Under the pieces are notes generated by a model, which ran no database searches, was not told the origin of the DNA, and saw only the letters and a program-made list of their open reading frames with translations. The translations under genes and the position numbers were made by a program. 64,000 bases of DNA from UBA2336 sp037443645 (GTDB lineage Bacteria; Bacteroidota; Bacteroidia; Cytophagales; Cyclobacteriaceae): assembly GCA_037443645.1 (NCBI GenBank), contig JBBINY010000002.1:1-64000 (forward strand). The letters run 5' to 3'. Shown piece after piece: positions 27,503-35,641 of this stretch (position 1 is the first letter of the stretch; each line of letters opens with the position of its first letter).

Positions 27503-28161
27503 TTAATGTTCAATCCCAACGTAAGCCCCAACCAGGGCTTTGCCTGGTAGATCCACACATGCTTGTCACGGCCGGTTAAATAATCCCAACCCACAGCCAC
27601 TCCTACGGTCAGCGCATTAACCCCGATCATTCCGGCAAAGCCATGTGTCAGCACAATGCCATCGTATTCATCGGTAATCTGGTTGTTGGTTGTCCACGGG
27701 CTGACGAATGTTGAGCCGAACCCGGCAAATCCGCCAACCGAAAAGGCCTGGTGCCGGTTAACTTTCTTGATTCCTGCAGGCGTTTGTTGAAAGTCTATTT
27801 GGAACTGGTCAACCCTGTAACCGAGGTAAAGGTTGCCGTTAAAGTTGGTGTTAAGTTGAGCCGGAAGGGTTTTGGTCGCGGGACGATAGCGGAACAAAAC
27901 GGTAATCACATCCACATCAAAACTTTTTTGACGGAAGTACTCATCCTCTGAAGGAAGGACACCAAAAGGCCCCCCTCCGTTTACAGGATGAATGCGCACT
28001 GAATCGTCAAGCACCTCAACAAAAGCTTTCCGGTACGGGCTTGGCCGTTGCCGGAATTCATAGTAGCCATTGGCCAGTTGGTACTTGGGAGAATCCGTGA
28101 CGGAAGCACAGGAAGTAATCAGGCCGAAGGCCATTACCAGGTAATACAATGTATGTCGCAT
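27499..28161 (-). CDS. putative lipoprotein of unknown function
   Basis: 220 residues from the ATG at 28161, chosen because it gives MRHTLYYLVMAFGLITSCAS, a lipoprotein signal with lipobox ITSC. An upstream extension of 38 residues would run through the intergenic region and is not signal-like. The rest is beta-rich with repeated aromatic/glycine strands (NGNLYLGYRVDQFQIDF, GGFAGFGSTFVSPWT, GVAVGWDYLTGRD) and ends in an aromatic/glycine strand (PWLGLTLGLNIN), which suggests a small outer-membrane barrel or a beta-sandwich. No family recognised. Confidence 0.65.
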   Translation of the reverse strand: MRHTLYYLVMAFGLITSCASVTDSPKYQLANGYYEFRQRPSPYRKAFVEVLDDSVRIHPVNGGGPFGVLPSEDEYFRQKSFDVDVITVLFRYRPATKTLPAQLNTNFNGNLYLGYRVDQFQIDFQQTPAGIKKVNRHQAFSVGGFAGFGSTFVSPWTTNNQITDEYDGIVLTHGFAGMIGVNALTVGVAVGWDYLTGRDKHVWIYQAKPWLGLTLGLNIN

Positions 28162-28223
28162 CAAAACACGGCTTGTATTATAAAAGTTACCCAATTGTGC
28201 CGAAAGACAATCTCCTTCGCGGG

Positions 28224-29276
28224 TTAAAAAATAAACTTCCGGCAGGCCTGGTAAACCGGTAATGAGCCCGCACACACAACAGCGCCAAGAAGTCCCGTAA
28301 CCGGACCGGCAAACCGGTAAGCAGCCCCTATTAAAACAACATACCAGGCGGGCACCAGCGTTATTCCGAGCGCAAAACGAAACGTCCCGATAAACACCGG
28401 GTCGGTGATGCGCTTCTTAACCTGCGGCCACACAACCAGGGGTAACGCGTTGAGCAAAGCCGTGAGCAGGTAAACGGGAAGAAGCATGAAGCGCGCGCGC
28501 GGTCGGTGCCGGGCATTGTGATGAGGAACGGGGTTCCCCCGTTCAATACTGCGTATGAGCTCATTGGTGGCAAGCGGATCGAGGTGGTCGGGCCGGGTGG
28601 CTTCCAGTTTTTTAATCAGTTCAGCGTAGGCTGCTTCATCGTCAATGTGCGTGGTGAGTGTTTTAAGTTGTTGTTCCATCAGGCTGCGCAATGCGGGAAG
28701 GTTGTTCCGGTAGGGGGATGCAGAAACGGGCTGTCCGTAACAGATGCTCACCGATCCCCGAAAGCCGGTATGATTGGTGTAATTCAAGCCTACCGGTACT
28801 ACCTGCAACGGAAGGTTTGGATTTTTTTTGAAAACCTCATCAATGATGCGGGTAAACCCTTTGCTTAAAGGCCGCACGCGCCTGAGCAAACTGTGGTTTC
28901 CTTCCGGAAAAAACAGCAGGCATCCATCCTTCAGCAAAATGGCAGAGGCCCACTGAAACGTTTCGTAGTTGTTGGTTACGGTTTTTAGTCCATCGCGAAA
29001 CCGATAAACAGGCCGGATGTTGATCTGTGAAAGCAGGCACCCGATAAACCGGTTTTTGAACACATCGGCCCGCGCAATGAAGTGGCTGTACCGGGGCACG
29101 GTAACGGCAAACACCAGCGCATCGAGTAAGGCATTCTGGTGATTGGCCAGAAACAACACAGGTCCGCTTCGCGGAATGTTGTCCCTTCCTTTTACGATCA
29201 GCTTGTGGAAGTAAAAGAAGCATCCTGCCCGCACATACGCTTTAAGCAACCGATAAAGCACAACTTTTTTTATCAT
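28224..29276 (-). CDS. PlsC-type lysophospholipid acyltransferase
   Basis: 350 residues from the ATG at 29276 (MIKKVVLYRLLKAYVR). Acyltransferase motif I NHQNALLD (HxxxxD), motif III LFFPEGNHS and the VPVGLNY block are present. These enzymes transfer an acyl group to a glycerophosphate or lysophospholipid at the inner membrane. The last 90 residues contain two to three hydrophobic helices, longer than the minimal PlsC fold. The start overlaps the upstream transporter stop by 4 bp (ATGA on the minus strand), giving a two-gene operon with the symporter. Confidence 0.87.
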   Translation of the reverse strand: MIKKVVLYRLLKAYVRAGCFFYFHKLIVKGRDNIPRSGPVLFLANHQNALLDALVFAVTVPRYSHFIARADVFKNRFIGCLLSQINIRPVYRFRDGLKTVTNNYETFQWASAILLKDGCLLFFPEGNHSLLRRVRPLSKGFTRIIDEVFKKNPNLPLQVVPVGLNYTNHTGFRGSVSICYGQPVSASPYRNNLPALRSLMEQQLKTLTTHIDDEAAYAELIKKLEATRPDHLDPLATNELIRSIERGNPVPHHNARHRPRARFMLLPVYLLTALLNALPLVVWPQVKKRITDPVFIGTFRFALGITLVPAWYVVLIGAAYRFAGPVTGLLGAVVCAGSLPVYQACRKFIF

Positions 29277-30172
29277 GCAACAACAGGTGATGTTCTCGAC
29301 CAAAAATACGAAAGGGCCAGTCCCGAAAGGATATGCCAGATGCCCCACCAGCCGGCTACGATGGCCATCTCGCCCATGCCGTTGAAAAATGTAAAGATCA
29401 GTACCAGGCCCAGTCCGGAGTTCTGAATACCGGTTTCAATGGCAATGGTTCGCTGATCGTTGTAGCCCGTTCGCAGCACGCGGGCAATCAGAAAGCCCGT
29501 GCTGAAGGCGAGCGCATTGTGGGCAAGCACGATGAAAAAAATCAGGTGAATGTACTGCACAAAGGCATCGAGGTTTTGCGAAAAGGCAACTCCTACAAAT
29601 CCGATAAAAAGTACAACCGATGCAGGTTTGATCCATTTGGTCAGCCGGGTTGCGGCTGCCGGAAACCGGTGATTGAATGCCATTCCGAGAAAAAGGGGGA
29701 TGCCGGCAATCAGAAAAATAGCTGAGAGTACATCGGTAAACCCAACACTCACTTCGCGCAGCAATGCCGAAGATGGCGCATATAAACTTCCCCAGAACTG
29801 AAGGTTGAACGGAGTTAGAAAGACCGACAGAAAGGAACCGGCAGCTGTCAGGCTTACCGATAAGGCTACGTTGCCCCTCGCCAGGCTTGTCATAAAGTTG
29901 GAGATGTTCCCTCCGGGGCAGGCCGAGACCAGAATGAGCCCCAGGGCAAGAGCCGGTGATGGTTTAACAAGCAGGATGAACAGCAGCGTGACAGCCGGAA
30001 GCGCAACAAATTGCGCAAGCAGTCCGGCCAATGCCGGGCGGGGAGTCTTCAGCAGTCTTTTGAAATCTTCCGGCTTAAGCCCGAGTGCCACACCGAACAT
30101 GATGAACGCCAGGCACAGGTTCAGAATCCAGGCATTTTCGGTGCTGAAGTTTAATCGGATGGCATCGTGCAT
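29273..30172 (-). CDS. bile acid:sodium symporter family (SBF/BASS) transporter
   Basis: 299 residues, about nine to ten transmembrane helices. LVSACPGGNISNFMTSLARGN and TGIQNSGLGLVLIF match the two conserved crossover signatures of SBF/BASS proteins (GGN..S and E.G.QN). Bacterial members carry organic anions such as pantoate, pyruvate or sterol-like acids with Na+; the substrate is not predictable. It is the first gene of an operon with the PlsC-type acyltransferase, and divergent from the DAACS cassette. Confidence 0.88.
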   Translation of the reverse strand: MHDAIRLNFSTENAWILNLCLAFIMFGVALGLKPEDFKRLLKTPRPALAGLLAQFVALPAVTLLFILLVKPSPALALGLILVSACPGGNISNFMTSLARGNVALSVSLTAAGSFLSVFLTPFNLQFWGSLYAPSSALLREVSVGFTDVLSAIFLIAGIPLFLGMAFNHRFPAAATRLTKWIKPASVVLFIGFVGVAFSQNLDAFVQYIHLIFFIVLAHNALAFSTGFLIARVLRTGYNDQRTIAIETGIQNSGLGLVLIFTFFNGMGEMAIVAGWWGIWHILSGLALSYFWSRTSPVVA

Positions 30173-30184
30173 GGGCCATGCTAT

Positions 30185-30236
30185 GTAACCAAAAAATCTG
30201 ATATTCGGCAGATCCCATTAAATAGGGTTTGGTAAC
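30185..30236. promoter_or_regulatory. 9-bp inverted repeat in a divergent transporter promoter
   Basis: GTAACCAAA (30185-30193) and TTTGGTAAC (30228-30236) form a perfect inverted repeat with a 34-bp spacer, in the 92-bp region between the BASS symporter start and the first DAACS start. Two half-sites this far apart could bind a looping or tetrameric regulator of both operons. Confidence 0.45.
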
Positions 30237-30264
30237 TTACTCCCTTACCCTTATCGCCAGGTAT

Positions 30265-31521
30265 ATGGAGCACCGCCAGGGAAGTACATCCTATATTCTA
30301 CTGATGACATGCGCTGCATTGGTTATAGGATTTGCCGCAGGCTGGTGGGTGAATCAAACGGACAACGGGAGTGCAGCAGGAATTATTCCGTGGGCGGAAT
30401 TCCTTGGAAAAGTTTGGCTTACCCTGCTCATTGTTTTGGCTATACCCCTGGTGGGGTCTTATCTTTTTTCTCTTGTTTTCTCCATGTCGGGAGGACGCAT
30501 TGCTGGTAGAATCGGGCTGCATGCGCTGGCATTTCACCTGATAATTATGGTGGTGGGTATCGGCTTTACGCTTTCCATCGGCTTTGCAGTTACAACCTGG
30601 ATTATCGGAGATTTTACGTTGACACCCGATCAACTGGTAATTCCCTATGGTGAGGGAACACCCGGCCTGCTTCTGATTCACTGGATAAATCGTGCTCAGA
30701 ATTTCTTCGCAAAACTTATTTTGCCTGCGCTGTTCCTGGTTGCAACACTTGCCTTGTTTGTGGCACGGTTTTCATCCGGCCGCGGCAATTCGTGGCTGTT
30801 CGTGATGAACCGCGTCAGTAATCAAACAACCCGGTTGATGAACATGCTTCTTGTGCTGATGCCCCTGGCTGCACTCTGCCTGTCGTTTACGCTTACGGCC
30901 GAATACGGCTCAACACTGGTTGGTATTATGGGTCAGTATGTTCTTGCGCTTATTGGAATGCTGATTGTGTTTACCGCAGTGCTTTATGGGATTGCAGCAA
31001 TATGTGGAGGCGTATCCATTGGGCGGTTTACGAAAGCCTTATTTCCTGCACAGGTTGTAGCCGCCAGCACGCGGTCGTCATTGGCTACTATGCCGTCTCT
31101 TCTTCAAAGCGCTGAAGGGGGAGCCGGCATCCCCGCACCGGTGGCTAGGCTGGTAATACCGCTTTCTGTTTCTGTTTTCCGGTTGAACCGCGCCATTACT
31201 TCCATTTTTTCATATGTATTTCTTACGGCTCTCTATAACATCACCACCGATGTTGGTTCCATATTACTTTTTGCCGGTACAATCATTGTGCTGAGCTTTG
31301 GCAGTCCAGGGCTGCCCAGTGGTGGCAAGCTGGTTACCATGCCCATTTTCCTGGCGATGGGCGTGCCTCTTGAAATGATTGTTCTGACCAAGGCCATTGA
31401 TGTTGTGCCTGATGTTTTTAAAACAGTACTTAACGTAACGGAGGCGATGACACTGGCCTCATTGGTGTCCCGATCAACCAATCAGGAGCCGGCACTCTCC
31501 TCAAAACCGATTTCGGCATGA
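30265..31521 (+). CDS. divergent DAACS-type cation symporter (tandem copy 1)
   Basis: 418 residues from the ATG at 30265; an in-frame TTG at 30229 is less likely. About eight hydrophobic helices plus re-entrant segments. VAASTRSSLATMPSLLQ resembles the HP1 serine loop, SFGSPGLPSGG the HP2 loop, and DVVPDVFKTVLNVTEAMTLAS the TM8 substrate-binding helix of glutamate/dicarboxylate symporters. Differences: the TM7 NMDGT motif is absent (SVFRLNRAITS instead), and TM8 has Lys where Arg and Glu where Asp are usual. A Na+-coupled carboxylate or amino-acid transporter with altered specificity is likely. Its stop overlaps the next start (ATGA). Confidence 0.85.
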   Translation: MEHRQGSTSYILLMTCAALVIGFAAGWWVNQTDNGSAAGIIPWAEFLGKVWLTLLIVLAIPLVGSYLFSLVFSMSGGRIAGRIGLHALAFHLIIMVVGIGFTLSIGFAVTTWIIGDFTLTPDQLVIPYGEGTPGLLLIHWINRAQNFFAKLILPALFLVATLALFVARFSSGRGNSWLFVMNRVSNQTTRLMNMLLVLMPLAALCLSFTLTAEYGSTLVGIMGQYVLALIGMLIVFTAVLYGIAAICGGVSIGRFTKALFPAQVVAASTRSSLATMPSLLQSAEGGAGIPAPVARLVIPLSVSVFRLNRAITSIFSYVFLTALYNITTDVGSILLFAGTIIVLSFGSPGLPSGGKLVTMPIFLAMGVPLEMIVLTKAIDVVPDVFKTVLNVTEAMTLASLVSRSTNQEPALSSKPISA

Positions 31522-32747
31522 AGGGTGTACCCCGGATGCGCTCCATTTCTACAGGCTCACTTCTTGGCATGGTGACAGGCCTGGTGCTGGGTATTTTTTC
31601 GCAGGACTATCCGTCCTTGCTTGCGCTGGCTCCTTTTGCCCGCCTTTTTGCCAAAGGCTGGATTACGGTTGTGATCATTATGGCTCTTCCGTTGGTGGCC
31701 TGCCAGCTCGTAACCGGATTGTCGGCAATGTTTAAAACCAGCCTCATTGGAAAGGTAGTGCTGCGCGGGCTTGGCGCTCACGTGGTGATGCTGGTTCTGG
31801 GTTCGGTTTTGTCGGTGACTTTTGGTTATTTCTTTACCAACAGGGTTGCGTTGGACTTTCCTGCTATTCTAAGTTCAACTTCCTCAGTCAGCAGCGATCC
31901 GGGCGATGTGGTTAACGGGTGGCTCGCTACCGTGCAAGGGCTGGCCATGCAACTGATTGTTCCTGTTATTCTGGGAGTCACCGTACTAACATTTGCGCTC
32001 ACAAAAACTCCGGAACATCTGAGTCATTGGGTGACGGCATTTTCCGGGCGGGTATCCGAACGGATTTTCAATGCCCTTCGAATTCTGTTCATTCTCCTTC
32101 CGGTTTCGGCTGGCAGCATTGCCTTTCTGATTGCGGGCCAAAGCGGTTTGCAACTGGCAGGCTTTGCAGGCACGTACTTACTGGGGGTGTGTATGGTTTT
32201 GGTGACAATGACCGGGTTGATTTATTTGCTTTTTCGTTTCTTCGGACCCATACCGGTGCGCCATTTTTCCCGGTGCATGTTTCCTGCACAGGTTGTTGCG
32301 GCCGGTACGTGTTCCTCGCTGGCTACCTTGCCTGCTTTGCTTGAAAGTACCGGTTCGTTTAGCCGCAACATGCCAATCAACCGGCTGGTGGTTCCACTTT
32401 TTGTATCGTTCTTTCGGCTTAACCTGCTTGTGGCAAATCCTTTCAGTTTCTTCATTTTGTCAGCCGCATACAATCTTCCCGTTGAATCGCACAACCTGCT
32501 CCTGTTTATCGGGCTCATGATCATCACCAGTTTTGGCAGCCCGGGACTGCCGCAAATGGGCAAGGTATACAGCATGCCGGTTTTCCTTGCTGCCGGTATT
32601 CCACTGGAGGGGGTGCTTATCCTAAAGGCGGTTGATGGAATCCCCGACATTTTCAAAACGGTGCTGAATGTAACAGAAATAGGTGCATTGGTTTCGCTCG
32701 TCAGTTCACAGGCCGGACACCCGGAAGAAATCACTCAACCGTCATGA
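31518..32747 (+). CDS. divergent DAACS-type cation symporter (tandem copy 2)
   Basis: 409 residues, a clear paralogue of the preceding gene: AAGTCSSLATLPALLES (HP1), SFGSPGLPQMGKVYSMPVFL (HP2) and DGIPDIFKTVLNVTEIGALVS (TM8) align almost without gaps. The TM7 region reads VSFFRLNLLVAN, so NMDGT is missing here too. The start overlaps copy 1 (ATGA, 31518) and its stop overlaps the ATP-grasp-like gene (ATGA, 32744). Such proteins are normally homotrimers; two coupled paralogues could form mixed trimers or carry different substrates. The first seven residues to the inner ATG (MRSISTGS) are optional. Confidence 0.85.
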   Translation: MKGVPRMRSISTGSLLGMVTGLVLGIFSQDYPSLLALAPFARLFAKGWITVVIIMALPLVACQLVTGLSAMFKTSLIGKVVLRGLGAHVVMLVLGSVLSVTFGYFFTNRVALDFPAILSSTSSVSSDPGDVVNGWLATVQGLAMQLIVPVILGVTVLTFALTKTPEHLSHWVTAFSGRVSERIFNALRILFILLPVSAGSIAFLIAGQSGLQLAGFAGTYLLGVCMVLVTMTGLIYLLFRFFGPIPVRHFSRCMFPAQVVAAGTCSSLATLPALLESTGSFSRNMPINRLVVPLFVSFFRLNLLVANPFSFFILSAAYNLPVESHNLLLFIGLMIITSFGSPGLPQMGKVYSMPVFLAAGIPLEGVLILKAVDGIPDIFKTVLNVTEIGALVSLVSSQAGHPEEITQPS

Positions 32748-33847
32748 TCTACTTTCTCCTCACCAGGCGCAACAGTTTTACCGTACGGAATTTTCTGCGA
32801 TCGCGGGGAAGTGCTTTCTCGGATCGCATCCGGATTATACACTGGGAAGAAATCGGACACCTGAAATCCATTCGTGCCGGAACATTTGTTTTCTCCGACC
32901 TGGATTTTCTCACACCACCACAACGCCTTGTCGCGGTGCGAATTTTCAGGCAACTCCAAAATCGCTATCCGCACGTGCCGGTGCTGAACAACCCGGAGGC
33001 CGTGTTGCTGCGGTACGACCTGCTGAAAAAAATGGCGGAGTCGGGCATCAACATGTTTACAATTGCCCGTGCGAACGAGCCGCTCAGTCACCTGAAGTAC
33101 CCCGTGTTTATCCGGGAGGCCGACCGCCACACCGGGACATTAACCCAACTGTTGCACAGCGAAACGGAGGTGAAGCGTGAAATAAAAAAACTCAACCTGC
33201 TTGGATACCGGAGCGAAGCGTTGCTGGTGGTGGAGTACGTGGATGCATCCGATGGCGGAGTTTTTCTGAAATATTCAGCGTTTGTGCTTGGCGATTGTGT
33301 GATGCCGCGGTACCTGAATTTCAGTCATGACTGGAATGTGAAATCGATGGTCAGTCCGGAAGATGTGTTAATGAATAGCCGGAAGGCTGAGGTAGCAGCC
33401 TACATGAACACCAATCCGCATGCCGACTGGCTGAAAATGATTTTCAATACAGCAGGCATAACCTATGGCCGTGCCGATTATGCACTGGTAAACGGAAAAC
33501 TGCAGGTGTGGGAAATAAACCTGAACCCGGCTTTTGTGCGGCCGCCAAAAAGGGTTACCAAGGATCATCAACAGCAACGGCTGATGCGCGATGTTTTTTA
33601 TAACCGGTTTATGGCCGAACTCGAAAAGATGAATTTTACCAGCGATGAGATGGTTCAGCTCACCATTACCCGGGCCGATGAGCAGCAGATGCGGGTGGGC
33701 CTGTGGCCCCGAATCCGGGAGGGATTTCACAACCGGCTGGTGAAGGATAAGCTTCGTTACCGGGTGATGCGAAAAATTTGTTTAGCCGTTGCCGGCTTGC
33801 TGAGCAAAGGGAGAATTGTATCTTTCAAAAAAAGTAAATGCCTGTGA
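32744..33847 (+). CDS. ATP-grasp-like protein
   Basis: 367 residues. The ATP-grasp assignment rests on overall layout: an N-terminal Rossmann-like part, LNNPEAVLLRYDLLKKM, a lysine-poor central domain (KYPVFIREADRHTGTLTQLL, VVEYVDA) and the metal-binding VWEINLNPAF, matching the E-x-N-x-N-P end of ATP-grasp ligases. These enzymes join a carboxylate to an amine or thiol using ATP; the substrate is unknown. Being coupled to two symporter genes suggests it may modify or trap what they import. It overlaps the upstream gene by 4 bp and the DUF2214 gene by 10 bp. The C-terminal 70 residues are basic. Confidence 0.68.
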   Translation: MIYFLLTRRNSFTVRNFLRSRGSAFSDRIRIIHWEEIGHLKSIRAGTFVFSDLDFLTPPQRLVAVRIFRQLQNRYPHVPVLNNPEAVLLRYDLLKKMAESGINMFTIARANEPLSHLKYPVFIREADRHTGTLTQLLHSETEVKREIKKLNLLGYRSEALLVVEYVDASDGGVFLKYSAFVLGDCVMPRYLNFSHDWNVKSMVSPEDVLMNSRKAEVAAYMNTNPHADWLKMIFNTAGITYGRADYALVNGKLQVWEINLNPAFVRPPKRVTKDHQQQRLMRDVFYNRFMAELEKMNFTSDEMVQLTITRADEQQMRVGLWPRIREGFHNRLVKDKLRYRVMRKICLAVAGLLSKGRIVSFKKSKCL

Positions 33848-34293
33848 CTACTGAATTGCTGCTGCGCTACATTCACTTCATCGGCATTTTTGCGATTGTT
33901 GCCACGCTCACGGCCGAGCACCTTTTGCTAAAGAAAGAACTTACCCGTGCGGAGATCGGCAGACTGGCGCGCATTGATGCCGTGTATGGGGTAGCCGCGC
34001 TGATGTTGCTGGGGGCGGGCTTAACCCTGTGGCTTGGCGGCTTCGGCAAGCCCGCGGAGTTTTACAGCAAGAACTGGATTTTTCATGTGAAGCTCACCCT
34101 GTTTGTGTGCATCGGACTGCTTTCCATCTACCCCACCGTTTTCTTTCTGAAGAATCGAAAAGGCAATCCTGAAGAAGTAGTAGCTATTCCCGGTAAAATT
34201 TTCTGGATGCTGCGCCTTGAACTGCTGTTGCTGTTCATTATCCCCCTGCTGGCCGGGTTGATGGCGAAAAGTGTGGGGTATTTCGGGGAGTAG
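33838..34293 (+). CDS. DUF2214-family membrane protein
   Basis: 151 residues with four hydrophobic helices (RYIHFIGIFAIVATLTAEHL; VAALMLLGAGLTLWLGGFG; KLTLFVCIGLLSIYPTVFFL; LLLLFIIPLLAGLMA). The conserved His and Glu in the first helix (YIHF, AEHLLL) and WIFHVKLTLF match DUF2214, possibly a haem- or metal-binding membrane family. Function unknown. It overlaps the ATP-grasp-like gene by 10 bp and ends the operon. Confidence 0.75.
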   Translation: MPVTTELLLRYIHFIGIFAIVATLTAEHLLLKKELTRAEIGRLARIDAVYGVAALMLLGAGLTLWLGGFGKPAEFYSKNWIFHVKLTLFVCIGLLSIYPTVFFLKNRKGNPEEVVAIPGKIFWMLRLELLLLFIIPLLAGLMAKSVGYFGE

Positions 34294-34312
34294 CCGGGTA
34301 TGATTGGTTTTT

Positions 34313-35386
34313 TTAAGGAGTTGTTCTGGTTGTAAACAGTTCGTAAAGGGGACGGTTGATGTAGTAGTTACTTGTTCCAAGCTTTTGTTTTTCAAGTAGG
34401 CCATCATCGGCCAGTTGATTCAAATAGTGTGCTGCTGTAATGCGGCTCACCTTCAGGTCGTTTTGGAGAAATTCAATTTTAGTGTACGGATGTTTAAACA
34501 AGTTATTCAGTAAGTCCTGGCTGTAAAACTTGTAGGATTGGCGTATCCGGTTTTTGTAGTGTTGTATTAACGTCTTTATCTCCTTAATCTGCTCAATGGT
34601 TTGGTTGGCGGTCACCTCAACAGCTGTCAACATGTACAGGATCCATGATTCCCAATTGTTGTGGTCTCTGACTCCTTGTAACTTCTGATAGTAGTCGGCT
34701 TTATGCCCGATGATGAAGCGGCTCAGGTAAAGAATAGGCAAGCTCAGAAGTCCCTGCTTAACAAGGTACAGTATATTGATAATGCGGCCGGTACGGCCAT
34801 TGCCGTCATAAAAGGGGTGAATGCTTTCAAACTGAAAATGAATTACCGCCATCTTAATCAAGGGGTCGATGTCGCTCAGGGTATCATCGTTGATATACTG
34901 TTCCAGGTTGGTCATTAATCGAATGATGTCGTCACCATGTTGAGGAGGCATGTAAACCACTTCACCTGTGTTGGCATTTCTTATTACCGTACCTGGTACT
35001 TTGCGATATCCTGCCTGATTGGTTTCGAGGGTTTGCTGAATTTCAAGAATGTGGTTGTTCGTCAGCAATCCGCTTTTCAACACACGTGCGAAACCATGCT
35101 TCAGGGCAACGGCATAATTGTGCACCTCTTTCGAGGCTAAATTTTTTACTCCCTCCAGGTTCAGGACTGATTTGAAGAGTTCATCGTTTGTGGTGATGAT
35201 ATTCTCGATGGCCGAACTGTCTTTAGCTTCTTGCAAGGCCAGTGTTTCAATAAGAATGTTTTCGTTTGGGATGGTAGCGGCAATGCCCTTCAATTCCGCC
35301 AAGGCCCGGTGTGCCCGGGCCAATTGCTTCAGGATAGGTCGGCTTTCCAGATCGTTGGGTGGAGGCAGGATACCAGGTGTCCACAT
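34313..35386 (-). CDS. Fic-domain AMP transferase with inhibitory helix and winged-helix domain
   Basis: 357 residues from the ATG at 35386; an in-frame TTG at 35416 would add ten residues translated from an operator palindrome and is less likely. Fic_N with the autoinhibitory (S/T)xxxE(G/N) motif as SSAIEN (S57, E61, N62), then the Fic core HPFYDGNGRTGR (190-201) with the catalytic His and the ATP-binding GNGR. The last 70 residues (KIEFLQNDLKVSRITAAHYL) look like a winged helix-turn-helix. Fic proteins AMPylate hydroxyl side chains of target proteins; class II members are held inactive by the N-terminal helix. The DNA-binding tail and the palindrome array upstream imply autoregulation. I see no antitoxin partner gene. 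Confidence 0.92.
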   Translation of the reverse strand: MWTPGILPPPNDLESRPILKQLARAHRALAELKGIAATIPNENILIETLALQEAKDSSAIENIITTNDELFKSVLNLEGVKNLASKEVHNYAVALKHGFARVLKSGLLTNNHILEIQQTLETNQAGYRKVPGTVIRNANTGEVVYMPPQHGDDIIRLMTNLEQYINDDTLSDIDPLIKMAVIHFQFESIHPFYDGNGRTGRIINILYLVKQGLLSLPILYLSRFIIGHKADYYQKLQGVRDHNNWESWILYMLTAVEVTANQTIEQIKEIKTLIQHYKNRIRQSYKFYSQDLLNNLFKHPYTKIEFLQNDLKVSRITAAHYLNQLADDGLLEKQKLGTSNYYINRPLYELFTTRTTP

Positions 35387-35387
35387 C

Positions 35388-35521
35388 TGATAAGATTTTA
35401 GGAATTTCTTATCCAATATAGTTATGTATCTGATAAGGTTTTTGTGATTCTCTTATCAAATATAACCTATTATGATAAGATTTTTAAATTTTCTTATCAT
35501 AAAAAATGGCATATGATAAGA
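35388..35521. promoter_or_regulatory. phased array of 3.5 palindromic operators upstream of fic
   Basis: Consensus TGATAAGR-N11/12-TCTTATCM. Site 1 35388-35414, site 2 35431-35458, site 3 35473-35499, and a left half-site at 35514-35521. The left arms start at 35388, 35431, 35473 and 35514, spaced 43, 42 and 41 bp, about four helical turns. Site 1 ends one base before the Fic ATG. Sequence is AT-rich compared with its surroundings. A short palindrome (TTCAGG-AA-CCTGAA, 35523-35536) follows the half-site. Confidence 0.85.
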
Positions 35522-35612
35522 TTTCAGGAACCTGAATAAGCCACTATTGGCTGCACAGGGGCAGCTCTTGTTTGGAATGACGAGCTAATAGCTGAAGGCT
35601 TCCAAATTGATG

Positions 35613-35626
35613 GCGGCTTCGGCCGC
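35613..35626 (-). terminator. GC-rich hairpin after the esterase gene
   Basis: GCGGC-TTCG-GCCGC, a 5-bp GC stem with a tetraloop, begins 16 bp beyond the esterase stop on the minus strand. It has no real T-tract, so it is a weak or factor-dependent terminator at best. Confidence 0.35.
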
Positions 35627-35641
35627 GCTGAAATTAAAAGG

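Noticed and set aside
34313..35386. Fic plus neighbour as a classical toxin-antitoxin pair
   Set aside because: The inhibitory helix is in the same protein (class II) and no small antitoxin gene is adjacent.
35388..35521. CRISPR array upstream of fic
   Set aside because: Repeats are palindromes with 14-17-bp separations and no cas genes; regular 42-bp phasing fits operators better.
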